A stretch of DNA of 64,000 nt from Rhodobacteraceae bacterium HTCC2083 (GCA_000156115.1 DS995276.1:3160696-3224695); one strand, 5' to 3'; shown: positions 18,414 to 27,459, counted from the first letter of the stretch. Numbers and translations are program-made. Notes: generated by a model from the sequence alone, not told the origin.

Positions 18414-20054
18414 TTGGTTCTGCAAAGGTGCCTAAGGGGCATGCTTTCCCTGCTGTTTGCTACGGCGATCGTTACAGTTCTAATTGGCTGGCTTGAAAAT
18501 ACAGAATTTCACACGAACTTTGTGTTAAAAGTTATAGAATTGTGTGGTCTGGTGCTTGCAGCCACTCTGACGTTCATCCCAATAAACAAGCTTATTCGCC
18601 CACATTGGACTGGCACTTTTGCGTATGTGCTGGGTTTAGTGGTTTTCATTCCCTTTTCGTTCATGTTCAGCGTGTTCGGAACTTATGACTTTGGATCTTT
18701 GGTGACTGTCATTCGCGATAATCCTCCGGGGGCAATGTTATGGGTAGGTATTGGAACGTTGCTAGGTCCAATTATTAAATTTTCTTCTATGTTCGTTTTA
18801 TTACTATTTGGCGGAATTTATTTTGCTCGTCGCGTGCCACATTTCAGCAAAATTGTTCTGATGGTTGGGGTTGTACTCATAGCTGTCAGCCCATTTACAA
18901 AATTCATGTATCGTATGGTTGTGCCAGACCCAAGCCATGCATTTATTAGTATTCCAGATGATTTTCAGGAACCTATAATAACTGGCCGTCCGAAAATTAA
19001 GAAGAATATAGTTTTCATTTACCTTGAAAGCCTAGAGCGGACCTACCTCTCTGTTCCCGAGCTAGCCGATGCGCTTGCTCCGATCTCCCAGCTCGAAGAT
19101 GAAGGTTTGTCGTTTGACAATGTAGTTCAGATTTATGGTACAGAGTTCACAGTCGCGGGAATGGTGGCAACGCAGTGCGGGGTCCCCCTTGTCCAAAACG
19201 GAATCATCAATCTTCACAAAAAACGTGACAAACGCGCGAACGATCCATTAATCGATCCTGTGGGGTTCATGGACCATATCCATTGCTTAGGTGATATTTT
19301 GGCCGCAGAAGGCTATATAGGCAGTTACATCAATGGGTCTGATCTGGCGATCTTCAACAAAGGGCGCTTTTTTCAGGCCCACGGCCACGAACGCGTGTTT
19401 GGCGTTAATTCATTGTCCGGATCACGTGCCAATGTTTATGAAAACTCCTGGGGTCTAAGCGATGCATCTGTGTTTGAATATGCACACGACGAACTGGAAT
19501 ACCTCGTTGGTTTGGGCAATCCTTTTACGATGTCAATCCTGACCCTTTCGACTCACGGGCCAGATGCAGAACTCGACAAAGACTGTGATTATCCTATTTT
19601 TCATGAAAGTCAGATTCCCGCTGCCATTCAGTGTACTGGTGACCATGTACAAAGAATGGTCGATAAAATAGCAGATTTAGGAATCGCAAACGATACTATC
19701 GTTGTTATTCTCAGCGATCATTTGGCAATGCGCAATTCTGTTTCTGATATGTTGGAGCTTCACGGGGAGAACCGTCGTAATCTTGTTACGATCATCGATA
19801 TCGGCAGGCAGGGGGTCTTTTCAAAAAAGGGCTCAATGCTGGATGTGTATCCGACCATTTTGGAAGTAATGGGGTATCAGATTGCAGACGGGCAGGCGAA
19901 CCTTGGCATATCTCTTCTTTCTGACACTAAAACCTTAGTCGAAACAATTGGTTCTAAAACGCTCTCGTCGGCGTTTAAACAAAATCAACCCCTACAACAA
20001 TTCCTTTGGGATTATGACTATTTTACCAGTGCCACGTCCAACATTACTCACTAA
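18414..20054 (+). CDS. LTA synthase/MdoB-like sulfatase-fold phosphoglycerol transferase
   Basis: Up to 546 residues. Five membrane helices in the first 180 residues precede an extracytoplasmic alkaline-phosphatase/sulfatase-fold domain. The domain starts at NIVFIYLESLERTY (metal ligand Glu; the catalytic Thr is probably in YGTEFTVAGM) and ends with VVILSDHLAM (metal-binding Asp-His). This is the layout of OpgB/MdoB and LtaS, which move phosphoglycerol from phosphatidylglycerol and leave diacylglycerol; a phosphoethanolamine transferase is the alternative. The start is uncertain: TTG at 18414 or ATG at 18441. Operon with dgkA. Confidence 0.8.
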   Translation: MVLQRCLRGMLSLLFATAIVTVLIGWLENTEFHTNFVLKVIELCGLVLAATLTFIPINKLIRPHWTGTFAYVLGLVVFIPFSFMFSVFGTYDFGSLVTVIRDNPPGAMLWVGIGTLLGPIIKFSSMFVLLLFGGIYFARRVPHFSKIVLMVGVVLIAVSPFTKFMYRMVVPDPSHAFISIPDDFQEPIITGRPKIKKNIVFIYLESLERTYLSVPELADALAPISQLEDEGLSFDNVVQIYGTEFTVAGMVATQCGVPLVQNGIINLHKKRDKRANDPLIDPVGFMDHIHCLGDILAAEGYIGSYINGSDLAIFNKGRFFQAHGHERVFGVNSLSGSRANVYENSWGLSDASVFEYAHDELEYLVGLGNPFTMSILTLSTHGPDAELDKDCDYPIFHESQIPAAIQCTGDHVQRMVDKIADLGIANDTIVVILSDHLAMRNSVSDMLELHGENRRNLVTIIDIGRQGVFSKKGSMLDVYPTILEVMGYQIADGQANLGISLLSDTKTLVETIGSKTLSSAFKQNQPLQQFLWDYDYFTSATSNITH

Positions 20055-20176
20055 GAGGTTTGTCTTGCAGATTGAAAGCTGGTCAGAGCGTGAGGACTCT
20101 TTCGTTGTTACTGCAGCTGATCTCTGAGCGCTGAGTTATTGTCAAACCTGGTGTTTGAGGATTGTTGGTGACCTGT

Positions 20177-20358
20177 TGAGCCTCCCCCTTTGAAGTGGTC
20201 CGCCCCTATAGCTAGGGAAGACCGGACCAGAGATGGCGATTAAGAGACCCAAGCCCGAAGAGATTGTCGTGAAGTTACGGCAGGTTGAAGTTTTGATGGG
20301 GCAAGGCATGCCCCGGATCGATGCAATTAGACAGATCAGTGTGACTGAACAGACCTAA
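20177..20358 (+). mobile_element. Truncated IS3-family copy (left end and start of orfA)
   Basis: Starts with the same terminal repeat (TGAGCCTCCCCCTTTGAAG) as the two complete copies and continues into orfA (ATG 20233). After 41 codons homology stops and the frame ends at TAA 20356-20358. The sequence between the repeat and the ATG differs from the complete copies, so it is a distinct, older lineage. Only 24 bases separate it from the likely start of the next gene. Confidence 0.85.
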
Positions 20359-20382
20359 ATCCCTTTGGAGCAAACTATTCAG

Positions 20383-21672
20383 ATGAACGATGATCAGGAT
20401 GACGATTTTTTCACTGTGGGAACCTACGCGTCACCAAGATATTTCATCCCAGAAGACAGCCCAGCGCATGCAGAAGCGTGGAAGATATTTCAGAAGATCA
20501 AATGGGCGAAGCCACCCAAAAGAGCGGATGCTATCAAGAACAGATTCAACGCGTTCTCCTCAATCCTATGGGCCGTAACGAAGGACGAGAATTGGGCCGT
20601 TCATACTGACCTTAACAAAGCCAGCTATGCCGTGATGAAATGGCCCACACCTTACGACGCGATGAAGGATACCGTGAACGCTTTGAAGGCTATGGGGTGG
20701 TTGCGGGTAAGTGGTTTGAGGAAACTGAACAGGCAAATACGTTACAGCGCAGCACAGAAGACTCCTATGCGTAGCATGAAGCCTTTTGAGGTTCGTGAAG
20801 CCTTGTGGTGGTGGCCAATTGTTCAAGTCAAACGCGGCAAAACCAATCTAGACAAAGCAGGGGCTATGGACATTGAGTTTATGACCAAGCCTGATATCAG
20901 GAACATATTAGCGAAGTACATCAAACCAGCCATGGCGGACTTGAACGAAAAGCTCGCTGAACACGAATACACCCTATTCAAAGATGGAAGGGCTGATGAT
21001 TGGGTCGAAGTGATCTACCGTCGTGTTTTCACCAGCATCACAAGCGAAGTAGGACCAAAGGCAGCACACACTAGCAGACTGTCCCATGGCCGTCTCTATC
21101 CGAGTGACTTTTATATCCCGAGTAAGAAGAAGGGGTGGCGTCAAAAGACCTTGATCGATGGGCAAACAACCACAGAAGTCGATGTCCGCGCGTCGTCGTT
21201 GAGGCTTTTGTCGGAGGATTATTATCTTGGTTTTGATCTGCCCGAGACCGATGACCTATACACTCACGGCAAGCTCTCGGGGCTGAACAGAGAGATCACC
21301 AAGAAGATTATAACCGCATCTCTGAATGGCATCACCCTAGATCGTAAGAGCTGGCCCAAGAGCTTCTCTGAGAAAGAGAAAGACGCACAGCTGATAGCAG
21401 GACAGGACTGGATAACTTATGCAGAGGCCATCACCGAGACATACCCGTCACTCACGAAGGCAGACAAAGACACGGGTTTGGACCTCATGCTGACCGAGAG
21501 CGATATTATCATCAATGCTATGAACTATGTGCTTGATAAGGGGATTGGCTGCCTGTCGATCCATGATTGCCTGATTGTACCAGAGGAAAGCACGCAAGTT
21601 GCCATCGATGCCTTCCACAAAGCCTACAAAGACAAGGGCTTCAAGCCACCGCAGCTATCGGTCGGCTGGTGA
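20383..21672 (+). CDS. Putative family-A-polymerase-like (PolA/T7 palm) mobile-element protein
   Basis: About 429 residues, not a textbook family member. Three segments in the C-terminal half resemble motifs A, B and C of the PolA/T7 RNA polymerase palm in the right order: TEVDVRASSLRLL (compare DYSQIELR), NREITKKIITASLNG (compare the R/K...K...YG helix) and LSIHDCLIVP (compare HDE). Similar proteins are known to me from plasmids and other mobile DNA of Rhodobacterales. The ATG at 20383 follows GGAG; a TTG at 20365 is possible. I infer a replication role, but a degenerate or unrelated protein cannot be excluded. Confidence 0.5.
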   Translation: MNDDQDDDFFTVGTYASPRYFIPEDSPAHAEAWKIFQKIKWAKPPKRADAIKNRFNAFSSILWAVTKDENWAVHTDLNKASYAVMKWPTPYDAMKDTVNALKAMGWLRVSGLRKLNRQIRYSAAQKTPMRSMKPFEVREALWWWPIVQVKRGKTNLDKAGAMDIEFMTKPDIRNILAKYIKPAMADLNEKLAEHEYTLFKDGRADDWVEVIYRRVFTSITSEVGPKAAHTSRLSHGRLYPSDFYIPSKKKGWRQKTLIDGQTTTEVDVRASSLRLLSEDYYLGFDLPETDDLYTHGKLSGLNREITKKIITASLNGITLDRKSWPKSFSEKEKDAQLIAGQDWITYAEAITETYPSLTKADKDTGLDLMLTESDIIINAMNYVLDKGIGCLSIHDCLIVPEESTQVAIDAFHKAYKDKGFKPPQLSVGW

Positions 21673-21916
21673 GCTAAATCGTATTAGTAAACGGAATGGA
21701 TAATAAACTATAGGGGTTATTAAGAGAGATAGAGCTAAGGGTAGCTTATATGAGGATGCTAAAGGTCTTTTTGGCTATTATCTGGTCTGTCTATTCAGGA
21801 TTATGACCAAGGGGTTGATGACCATTCAGGGATAGCTCTCTACGCTTAAATTCCTATGATGGCATCTGTAGCAGCAAGGATAGTTTGGTAGGGGTAGCTC
21901 TCTCTTGTTCCGAACG

Positions 21917-21947
21917 CACACTTTCAAGGCGTGCGCCTTCGACCACT
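21917..21947 (-). repeat. tRNA-Ser-derived fragment (possible att site)
   Basis: On the minus strand these 31 bases equal the D-arm to anticodon-loop part of tRNA-Ser at 7344-7374, apart from one base in the anticodon loop (CCTTGAAAG instead of CCTGGAAAG). That would read as anticodon UGA. The rest of a tRNA is absent. Integrases of tRNA-targeting elements leave such partial copies. Confidence 0.55.
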
Positions 21948-21969
21948 TCCAGAGAAACCCCAACTGAGA

Positions 21970-22090
21970 TTTGGCCCTCTGGTAGCTGTGGAACCAATGC
22001 AACAGATGTTACATTGCTTTGGCCCTCTGGCAGCTGTGGGAGCTAATGACAAAATATTGTCATTTCGTCTTTGGCTCTCTGGCATCTGTT
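21970..22090. repeat. Three-unit repeat array with palindromes upstream of the serine recombinase
   Basis: TTTGGCYCTCTGGYAKCTGT occurs at 21970, 22018 and 22070 (spacings 48 and 52). Units 1 and 2 are each followed by a palindrome framed by AATG...CATT: AATGCAAC/GTTACATT (one mismatch) and the perfect AATGACAA-AATA-TTGTCATT. Candidate recombinase (res-like) sites or iterons. Confidence 0.55.
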
Positions 22091-22313
22091 GTGGCATCCC
22101 CCGAACTGCCATTTGTCTGATCGACACTTTGGGCCGTAACAAAAGGGAATAGCCCAGTCTCACTAGGTCCAGATCGTATGATCTTCCATTTGAGACACCT
22201 TCATCAGTCGTTTTATGGGCAGTTCTGTCTCAATAGCTTGCTCCACCACTGATACAGTAGTAGTCTCATATAGACCTTAGGATTTAATGATTCGTCAGAT
22301 GGAGACACTCGCA

Positions 22314-22871
22314 ATGCTTATCGGATACGCCAGAACCAGTACAACAGACCAACAAGCTGGGTTTGAAGCCCAACTTGTGGAACTGAAAGCATATGGCTGT
22401 GAGCGCATGTATCAGGAACAGGTCAGTGCGGTAGCTTCACGAGGTGAACTCGACAGAGCTATTGATATGCTACGTGAGGGTGACAAGCTGGTGGTGACTA
22501 AGCTGGATCGTTTGGCCCGTAACGTCATGCACATGGGTGAACTGCTACAACAGATTGAATCCAAAGGTGCTGGCCTTGTGATCTTGTCGTTAGGCTCAGA
22601 GACAGTTGATACGTCTACAGCTACAGGCAAGCTGATCTTGAACATGATGGTATCCGTCGCACAGTTTGAACGTGAGATGATGAAGGAGCGTCAGGTAGAG
22701 GGCATCAAGAGGGCGCAAGCAGAAGGTAAGTACAAAGGCCGTGTTCCTACAGCTATGAAGCAAGCGAATAAGGTGAAGGCTTTGGTTGATGCAGGTGTGA
22801 CCAGAGTTCAGGTGCAGGAACAGCTTGGGATCAGCAAGGCCAGTTACTACCGCTGTTTGAAGGCAAGCTGA
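22314..22871 (+). CDS. Serine recombinase (resolvase/invertase family)
   Basis: About 185 residues, the standard size for a small serine recombinase. Catalytic domain begins MLIGYARTSTTDQQAGFEAQ with the nucleophile Ser9; further motifs are KLDRLARN and the helix segment GKLILNMMVSVAQFEREMMKER. It ends in a helix-turn-helix (VQEQLGISKASYYRCL). ATG 22314 is chosen because GGAG lies 9 bases upstream and the family starts here; in-frame ATGs at 22287 and 22299 exist. It likely acts on the repeat array directly upstream. Confidence 0.92.
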   Translation: MLIGYARTSTTDQQAGFEAQLVELKAYGCERMYQEQVSAVASRGELDRAIDMLREGDKLVVTKLDRLARNVMHMGELLQQIESKGAGLVILSLGSETVDTSTATGKLILNMMVSVAQFEREMMKERQVEGIKRAQAEGKYKGRVPTAMKQANKVKALVDAGVTRVQVQEQLGISKASYYRCLKAS

Positions 22872-23363
22872 CAACTAGGCATGGGACCCTTGGGTTTCTC
22901 AACAAAGATTTTGGCCTGATCGGGTTTGCCCTTCAGAATCCAAGACAAAGATTTAGCTCCGAAGTCTCAATTTGATCCAACGGCAAAGTGACGCCGTACT
23001 TTATATGATGCTTCTGAACTCCCTGTCAGGACATCTTAACTTTTTGGCTGGGCCTTCGGGTCTGGCCTTTTTCTTTTAGACGTGTCCGTAAATCGTGGTC
23101 GTCTGACGATGAACACAAAGCAGCCATTCGCGCATTGGCTACCTCATTCGTGATTTCCACGCCGTCACCTCACGCATTGTTCCCCTATAAAAAAAGTGGC
23201 CTGCAAAACAACGGCTTAGAGCGCAAAAGACCTAAATATTTACCTTTAGATACTTGGCCCCCTCGAAGGAGTCGTGTGGCAACGCTGGGTTGCTGTGTAC
23301 TGTTTTGTTTGAACAAAAGCAAAAAACAAAAAGCAAGCGTAAGCTGAATCTAAAGGCAACGAA
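22872..23363. other. Intergenic region between recombinase and Hint gene
   Basis: About 490 bases. It contains a strong terminator (23046-23077). A short reading frame at 23135-23347 has no recognisable features, and I do not regard it as a gene. Confidence 0.5.
23046..23077 (+). terminator. Rho-independent terminator
   Basis: A 9-bp stem (GGCTGGGCC with GGTCTGGCC, including G-T pairs) closed by a TTCG tetraloop and followed by TTTTTCTTTT. It lies 175 bases downstream of the recombinase stop on the same strand. Confidence 0.8.
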
Positions 23364-24482
23364 ATGACTACTCCCAGAGAACTCCCCATAATCAGTTTGG
23401 CCGACTTTGGAGCGAGCGTTTGGCATGGAATTCAGAATAAAACCATAACCTTATCAAATAGCGCCCAAACAATTAATGCCAGTATCTTAGATGCCGACGA
23501 TGCTATGCAAGACGAACCTGGCGGTATTGGTTCGAACGATCCAGACGGGGCGCAGCCACTTGAAGCACCAATCACTGTCGGTGGAGTGACCTATAACGCG
23601 GGAACCAATCTTTGGAACCTTGGCGAAGCGACGATCACCAATACGACCACTGGCGAAACTGGCAAACTTTTGATGATTGGGACATCCAGTACTACTAGCA
23701 CCATCTTTGGCGTGGCTAGCACAATTGCAATGATCCCTGGCCAGTCCTACACAACCACTCAGGTGAATTGGGGTGACAACGACTATGAGTGGACTGAACT
23801 CGAACCTGTCGTCTGCTTCACCCGCGGCACCCTGATCAAGACTGATCAAAGCGAGCGCCCGATTGAAGACCTCGCTGCTGGCGACTTGGTGCTGACAATG
23901 GACCACGGGTATCAGCCCATACGCTGGATCGGGTCGTCCAAACGCGCAGCTACAGGCGATCTTGCCCCCATTCTGATCCGCAAGGGTGCTCTTGGGAATG
24001 ACCGTGACCTGCGCGTCAGTCCACAGTACCGTATGCTCCTGCAAGGCTGGCAGGCAGAGATGCTCTTTGGGGAACTGGAAGTACTGGCCACAGCCAAGTC
24101 TCTGCTGAATGACCAGACCATCCTGCGTGAAAAAGGGGGTGAGGTGGAGTATTTCCACATGCTCTTTGATACCCACGAGATCATCTACGCTGAAGGCTGT
24201 CCTTCTGAGAGTTTCCACCCGGGCAAACAGGGATGGAACGCCTTGGATCAAGCCACACGGGATGAAATCCTCACGCTCTTCCCACAGCTTGCTGACGGCA
24301 ACTTCAACGACTACGGCCCCGCCGCTCGCATGAGCCTCAAGCATAAAGAGGGCAAGCTCCTTGGCGCGTATATGGCTGACAGTTCTCCGAGCACAAAGAA
24401 CGCAAGCTCCTCGAGTCCTACATGGCTGGCAGCGTTTAGCCTGAAACTAATGAACCGTCTCAGGCCGTCTGGTTGGTTATAG
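23364..24482 (+). CDS. Hint-domain (Hedgehog/intein-like) protein with disrupted C-terminus
   Basis: 372 residues. An N-terminal region of about 150 residues of unknown function (Thr/Ser/Gly-rich) precedes a Hint domain that starts at the conserved Cys in VVCFTRGTLIKT and contains PIEDLAAGDLVLTMDHG and QPIRWIGSSKR. Such proteins are common and often multi-copy in Rhodobacterales; many are thought to be secreted. Near the end a 42-base segment is imperfectly duplicated at a 50-base offset, so the second copy is out of frame. In the other frame it would end EHKERKLLESYMAGSV at TAG 24437-24439. The last 30 residues here are therefore probably frameshifted. Confidence 0.75.
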   Translation: MTTPRELPIISLADFGASVWHGIQNKTITLSNSAQTINASILDADDAMQDEPGGIGSNDPDGAQPLEAPITVGGVTYNAGTNLWNLGEATITNTTTGETGKLLMIGTSSTTSTIFGVASTIAMIPGQSYTTTQVNWGDNDYEWTELEPVVCFTRGTLIKTDQSERPIEDLAAGDLVLTMDHGYQPIRWIGSSKRAATGDLAPILIRKGALGNDRDLRVSPQYRMLLQGWQAEMLFGELEVLATAKSLLNDQTILREKGGEVEYFHMLFDTHEIIYAEGCPSESFHPGKQGWNALDQATRDEILTLFPQLADGNFNDYGPAARMSLKHKEGKLLGAYMADSSPSTKNASSSSPTWLAAFSLKLMNRLRPSGWL

Positions 24483-24781
24483 TAGCTGTCGGCCCACAGC
24501 GAGATGAATAACCGTTCCAACCAAGTGCTTCTCGCAGTCATAACATTGGCGCTACTGGCCAAGGCTTACGTTATCCTGATGGCTTAGGCTCTCCCCATGA
24601 ACCCAAAGCTATAGCGCCTACGGTTCTCATGTGAGTATCCGATTAGGTGGGGCTGATTTCTGCGATGTCATTATGGGAGGGTGTTTTCGCAACTGGCGTG
24701 GGTGGTAAACGTGGGTGGTTGTCAATTTTGACATCTCCGCAAGTTACTGAATTAAAACAATAAGATTAGATAAAAAGTAAG
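24483..24781. other. Intergenic region, nothing recognised
   Basis: 299 bases between the Hint gene and tRNA-Ser(CGA). No gene, strong hairpin or repeat seen. Confidence 0.4.
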
Positions 24782-24872
24782 TGGCGGAGCGACAGGGATT
24801 CGAACCCTGGGAACCCTTTAGAGGCTCAACGGTTTTCGAAACCGTCCCGTTCGACCACTCCGGCATCGCTCC
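24782..24872 (-). tRNA. tRNA-Ser (anticodon CGA)
   Basis: 91 nt with encoded CCA. On the minus strand it begins GGAGCGATGCCGGAGTGG. Anticodon stem ACGGT/ACCGT encloses the loop TTCGAAA (anticodon CGA); a long class II variable arm is present, and the T-arm is CAGGGTTCGAATCCCTG. Confidence 0.95.
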
Positions 24873-25044
24873 GCAGGGGTGGTTCAAAACAGGCGATAAT
24901 CCCAGAGCATCAAAGCCGCAACTGCTTTTTGCGTAACCTTTGATTTATTCAAATGAAAGTGACGGAGGTTTGATGTGGCAGCGCATTGGCAAGATCCACA
25001 ATCAGCTTTAGGATCGTTGATCAGTCGTTATCGGAAAGGTTCCT

Positions 25045-25863
25045 ATGTCCCGTATTAGCATTGCAATTGCGAGCCTTTGTCTCGCGCTTCTGCCTGTTGC
25101 ATCCTTAGCCAGCGAACGGACCGACAAACTGCTCGCGACCATGGGGATGGAACGCATGATCGCGTTGATGCAGCTTGAAGGTCAAAGTTATGCGGTCGAA
25201 CTTGGCGACGAAATGCTGCCTGGCGGCTTTTCGGACAGCTGGGGTGCGACGGTCGCGCGGATATATGACACCGATGCGATGCAAACTGCGGTGCGACGCG
25301 GTTTTGCTGACGCATTGGAGGGCGTCGATATCAGCCCGCTCGAAGCGTTTTTCGAAACACCGGAAGGCACAACGATCATCAATCTCGAAATCTCCGCGCG
25401 CGAAGCTATGATGGACACCGCGATTGAGGATGAAGCAAAGCAACAGTCGCGCGCTTATGAACGTGCCGGGGATGATGCATTCATTCTTGTGGACGAATTT
25501 GTGAAAGCTGGCGATCTGCTAGAGGCGAACGTGGTTGGTGCGCTAAACTCCAACATGCAGTTCTATCGCGGTTTAGTGGATGGCGGTGCGTTTCAGCTCA
25601 GCGAAGACCAAATTCTCGCCGATGTCTGGGAACAAGAAGAGGAAACGCGCTCTGAAACCCGCGATTGGCTCTATGGCTTCTTGATAATGGCTTACACGCC
25701 TTTGGCCCCCGGCCAATTAGAGGCTTACACAGAGCTTAGTAAAACCCCCGAAGGCGCAGCCATGAATGCCGCGCTTTTTGAGGGGTTTGACAGCATGTAT
25801 TCCGATATCAGCTACGCGCTGGGTCTAGCCGCTGCACGTGCAATGCAAATCGAGGATATTTAG
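25045..25863 (+). CDS. DUF2059 domain-containing periplasmic protein
   Basis: 272 residues with a Sec signal peptide (MSRISIAIASLCLALLPVASLASE, cleavage near residue 23). The rest is helical, with the DUF2059 pattern in the second half (FFETPEGTTIINLEIS and AYTELSKTPEGAAMNAALFEGFD). Function of the family is unknown. It converges on the thiamine-phosphate-synthase-like gene, and the two stop codons overlap by 4 bases. Confidence 0.8.
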   Translation: MSRISIAIASLCLALLPVASLASERTDKLLATMGMERMIALMQLEGQSYAVELGDEMLPGGFSDSWGATVARIYDTDAMQTAVRRGFADALEGVDISPLEAFFETPEGTTIINLEISAREAMMDTAIEDEAKQQSRAYERAGDDAFILVDEFVKAGDLLEANVVGALNSNMQFYRGLVDGGAFQLSEDQILADVWEQEEETRSETRDWLYGFLIMAYTPLAPGQLEAYTELSKTPEGAAMNAALFEGFDSMYSDISYALGLAAARAMQIEDI

Positions 25864-26483
25864 CCTGTAACCTTCGCAAGGATTGCTTTGGCTTCCTCTG
25901 CTGGCGCATCGGCACGCCAAATTTCATCACCAATGGCAAAGAAATCGGTGACGGGCGCAAAGGCCTGTAGTGCAGCGTCATCGATTGCCCCTTCAGCGAC
26001 AATTGGTACTTCGATCACTTCGGACCACCACTGAAACAAATCATGCTCCGCACGCGCGCCATCACCAAGCGTATTTTCTCCAATAGGGCCGAAACTCACG
26101 TAGTCCGCGCCAGCCTCACCGGCATTCATCCCGTCATGGCGTGAAGTGCCACAAAACGCACCGATAATAGCATCTCCACCAAGCATTTTGCGGGTCTTGG
26201 CCACGCGCCGCGCGCCATCTCCTAGATGAACTCCATCAAGTCCGAGCTTTTCGACCAACAAAATATGCTCGTCAATGACCAATGCGACATCCCGCGCTTG
26301 GGTCACTCCGCTCAAAGCATCAGCAGCGCGGCAAATATCATCCTCATCCTGATTAGCCAAAGCAAGTCGTACGCAAGCCATGTCCACGCTGTCCAAAACC
26401 TTAGCTAACAGCGTCGGAAACACATCCAAATCAAATGCAGGTGGGGTGATCAAATATAACTGTGGCTGTTCGATATCGGACAT
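25860..26483 (-). CDS. thiE: Thiamine phosphate synthase-like protein
   Basis: 207-residue TIM-barrel protein of the ThiE/TenI family. Features are LVIDEHILLVEKLGLDGVHLG (phosphate and substrate strand with DGVHLG) and AGADYVSFGPIGENTLG (usually GADYIGFGP). ThiE joins the pyrimidine and thiazole units of thiamine. The family includes homologues with other roles, and no thi operon is nearby, so the specific reaction is probable rather than certain. Confidence 0.75.
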   Translation of the reverse strand: MSDIEQPQLYLITPPAFDLDVFPTLLAKVLDSVDMACVRLALANQDEDDICRAADALSGVTQARDVALVIDEHILLVEKLGLDGVHLGDGARRVAKTRKMLGGDAIIGAFCGTSRHDGMNAGEAGADYVSFGPIGENTLGDGARAEHDLFQWWSEVIEVPIVAEGAIDDAALQAFAPVTDFFAIGDEIWRADAPAEEAKAILAKVTG

Positions 26484-26715
26484 AGATTATGCTCATTCAT
26501 TCGCTGTTTGGCACGCTATACAATGCTTCTTTGCCTTTGGCTACTTACCAGACAATACACCCTCAAAACTTACGCACCGCGCCACGCCTTCCTATTTCGA
26601 TAAATTTCACGGGAGAACTCGAGAGGGCTGGCCCTCTTGCTCCTGCACCTGCAAAACCTTGAAACCTCTCAACTCTGGGCCTATTGCATCACCACCCATT
26701 CACAGGAGCCAGAAA

Positions 26716-27459
26716 ATGCCAACCGAACAGCCACAACCCAGCTTCGTTCTGGTGCGCCCGCAAATGGGTGAAAACATCGGTGCGGCGTCGCGTGCAATGT
26801 GGAATTTTTCGTTGGATCGGATGCGTCTTGTGGCCCCGCGCGATGGGTGGCCGAACCCCAAAGCGGTAGCGATGGCCAGCGGTGCAGGGCGCTTGCTGGA
26901 CGAAGCGCAGCTATTTCAAACAACGGCTGAGGCGGTTGAGGATTGCTCTTACGTATTCGCCACAACCGCGCGGCAACGTGGGCTAACGAAACCGGCGTTC
27001 TCACCAGAGGGTGCTATGAAACTGGCGGCCGAAAAAATTGCACAGGGCGAAAAAGTCGCGGTACTTTTCGGGCCAGAACGGGCAGGGATGGAGAACGATG
27101 ATATCGCGCGCGCGAACGCGGTGATTAATGTGCCTGTGAACTCTGAATTCGGCTCTCTCAATCTCGCGCAATGTGTTCTTTTGATCGGGTATGAATGGCA
27201 ACGTCAGGTTGGCAATATCACCCATGAGCGCACGGAAATGGCCAAGACCGTTTGGGCCTCGCAGGGTGAAACCGAAGCACTGGCCAAACACTACGAGGAT
27301 CGCCTCGACGACGCGGGTTTCTTTTTCCCTCCCGAAAAGGTCGAAAGCATGCAAATGAACCTACGCAATATGTGGTCGCGCATGCCCCTTACGCGTGCCG
27401 ATGTGCAGATGCTGCACGGCGTCCTGCGACAAATGGTACGTTGGAAGAACAAAGAATAA
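26716..27459 (+). CDS. trmJ: TrmJ-like RNA 2'-O-methyltransferase (SpoU/SPOUT family)
   Basis: 247 residues. Starts at ATG 26716 after the ribosome-binding site AGGAG, giving FVLVRPQMGENIGAASRAM, which is the SpoU motif 1 (N-GAAARAM). Motif 2 is VAVLFGPERAGM and motif 3 VPVNSEFGSLNLAQCV. SPOUT enzymes of this subgroup methylate the ribose at position 32 of several tRNAs. The frame is open further upstream, but the earlier part overlaps the divergent thiE start region and has no homology. Confidence 0.88.
   Translation: MPTEQPQPSFVLVRPQMGENIGAASRAMWNFSLDRMRLVAPRDGWPNPKAVAMASGAGRLLDEAQLFQTTAEAVEDCSYVFATTARQRGLTKPAFSPEGAMKLAAEKIAQGEKVAVLFGPERAGMENDDIARANAVINVPVNSEFGSLNLAQCVLLIGYEWQRQVGNITHERTEMAKTVWASQGETEALAKHYEDRLDDAGFFFPPEKVESMQMNLRNMWSRMPLTRADVQMLHGVLRQMVRWKNKE

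Larger units (their letters stand above)
21673..22313. other. Non-coding region with tRNA fragment and repeat array
   Basis: 640 bases with no convincing gene between the polymerase-like gene and the serine recombinase. It contains a tRNA-Ser-derived fragment (21917-21947) and a three-unit repeat array with internal palindromes (21970-22090). Both are structures expected at attachment, resolution or replication sites. Confidence 0.55.

Noticed and set aside
23135-23347. A 70-codon frame before the Hint gene
   Set aside because: Low-complexity basic tail, no ribosome-binding site and no similarity recognised.
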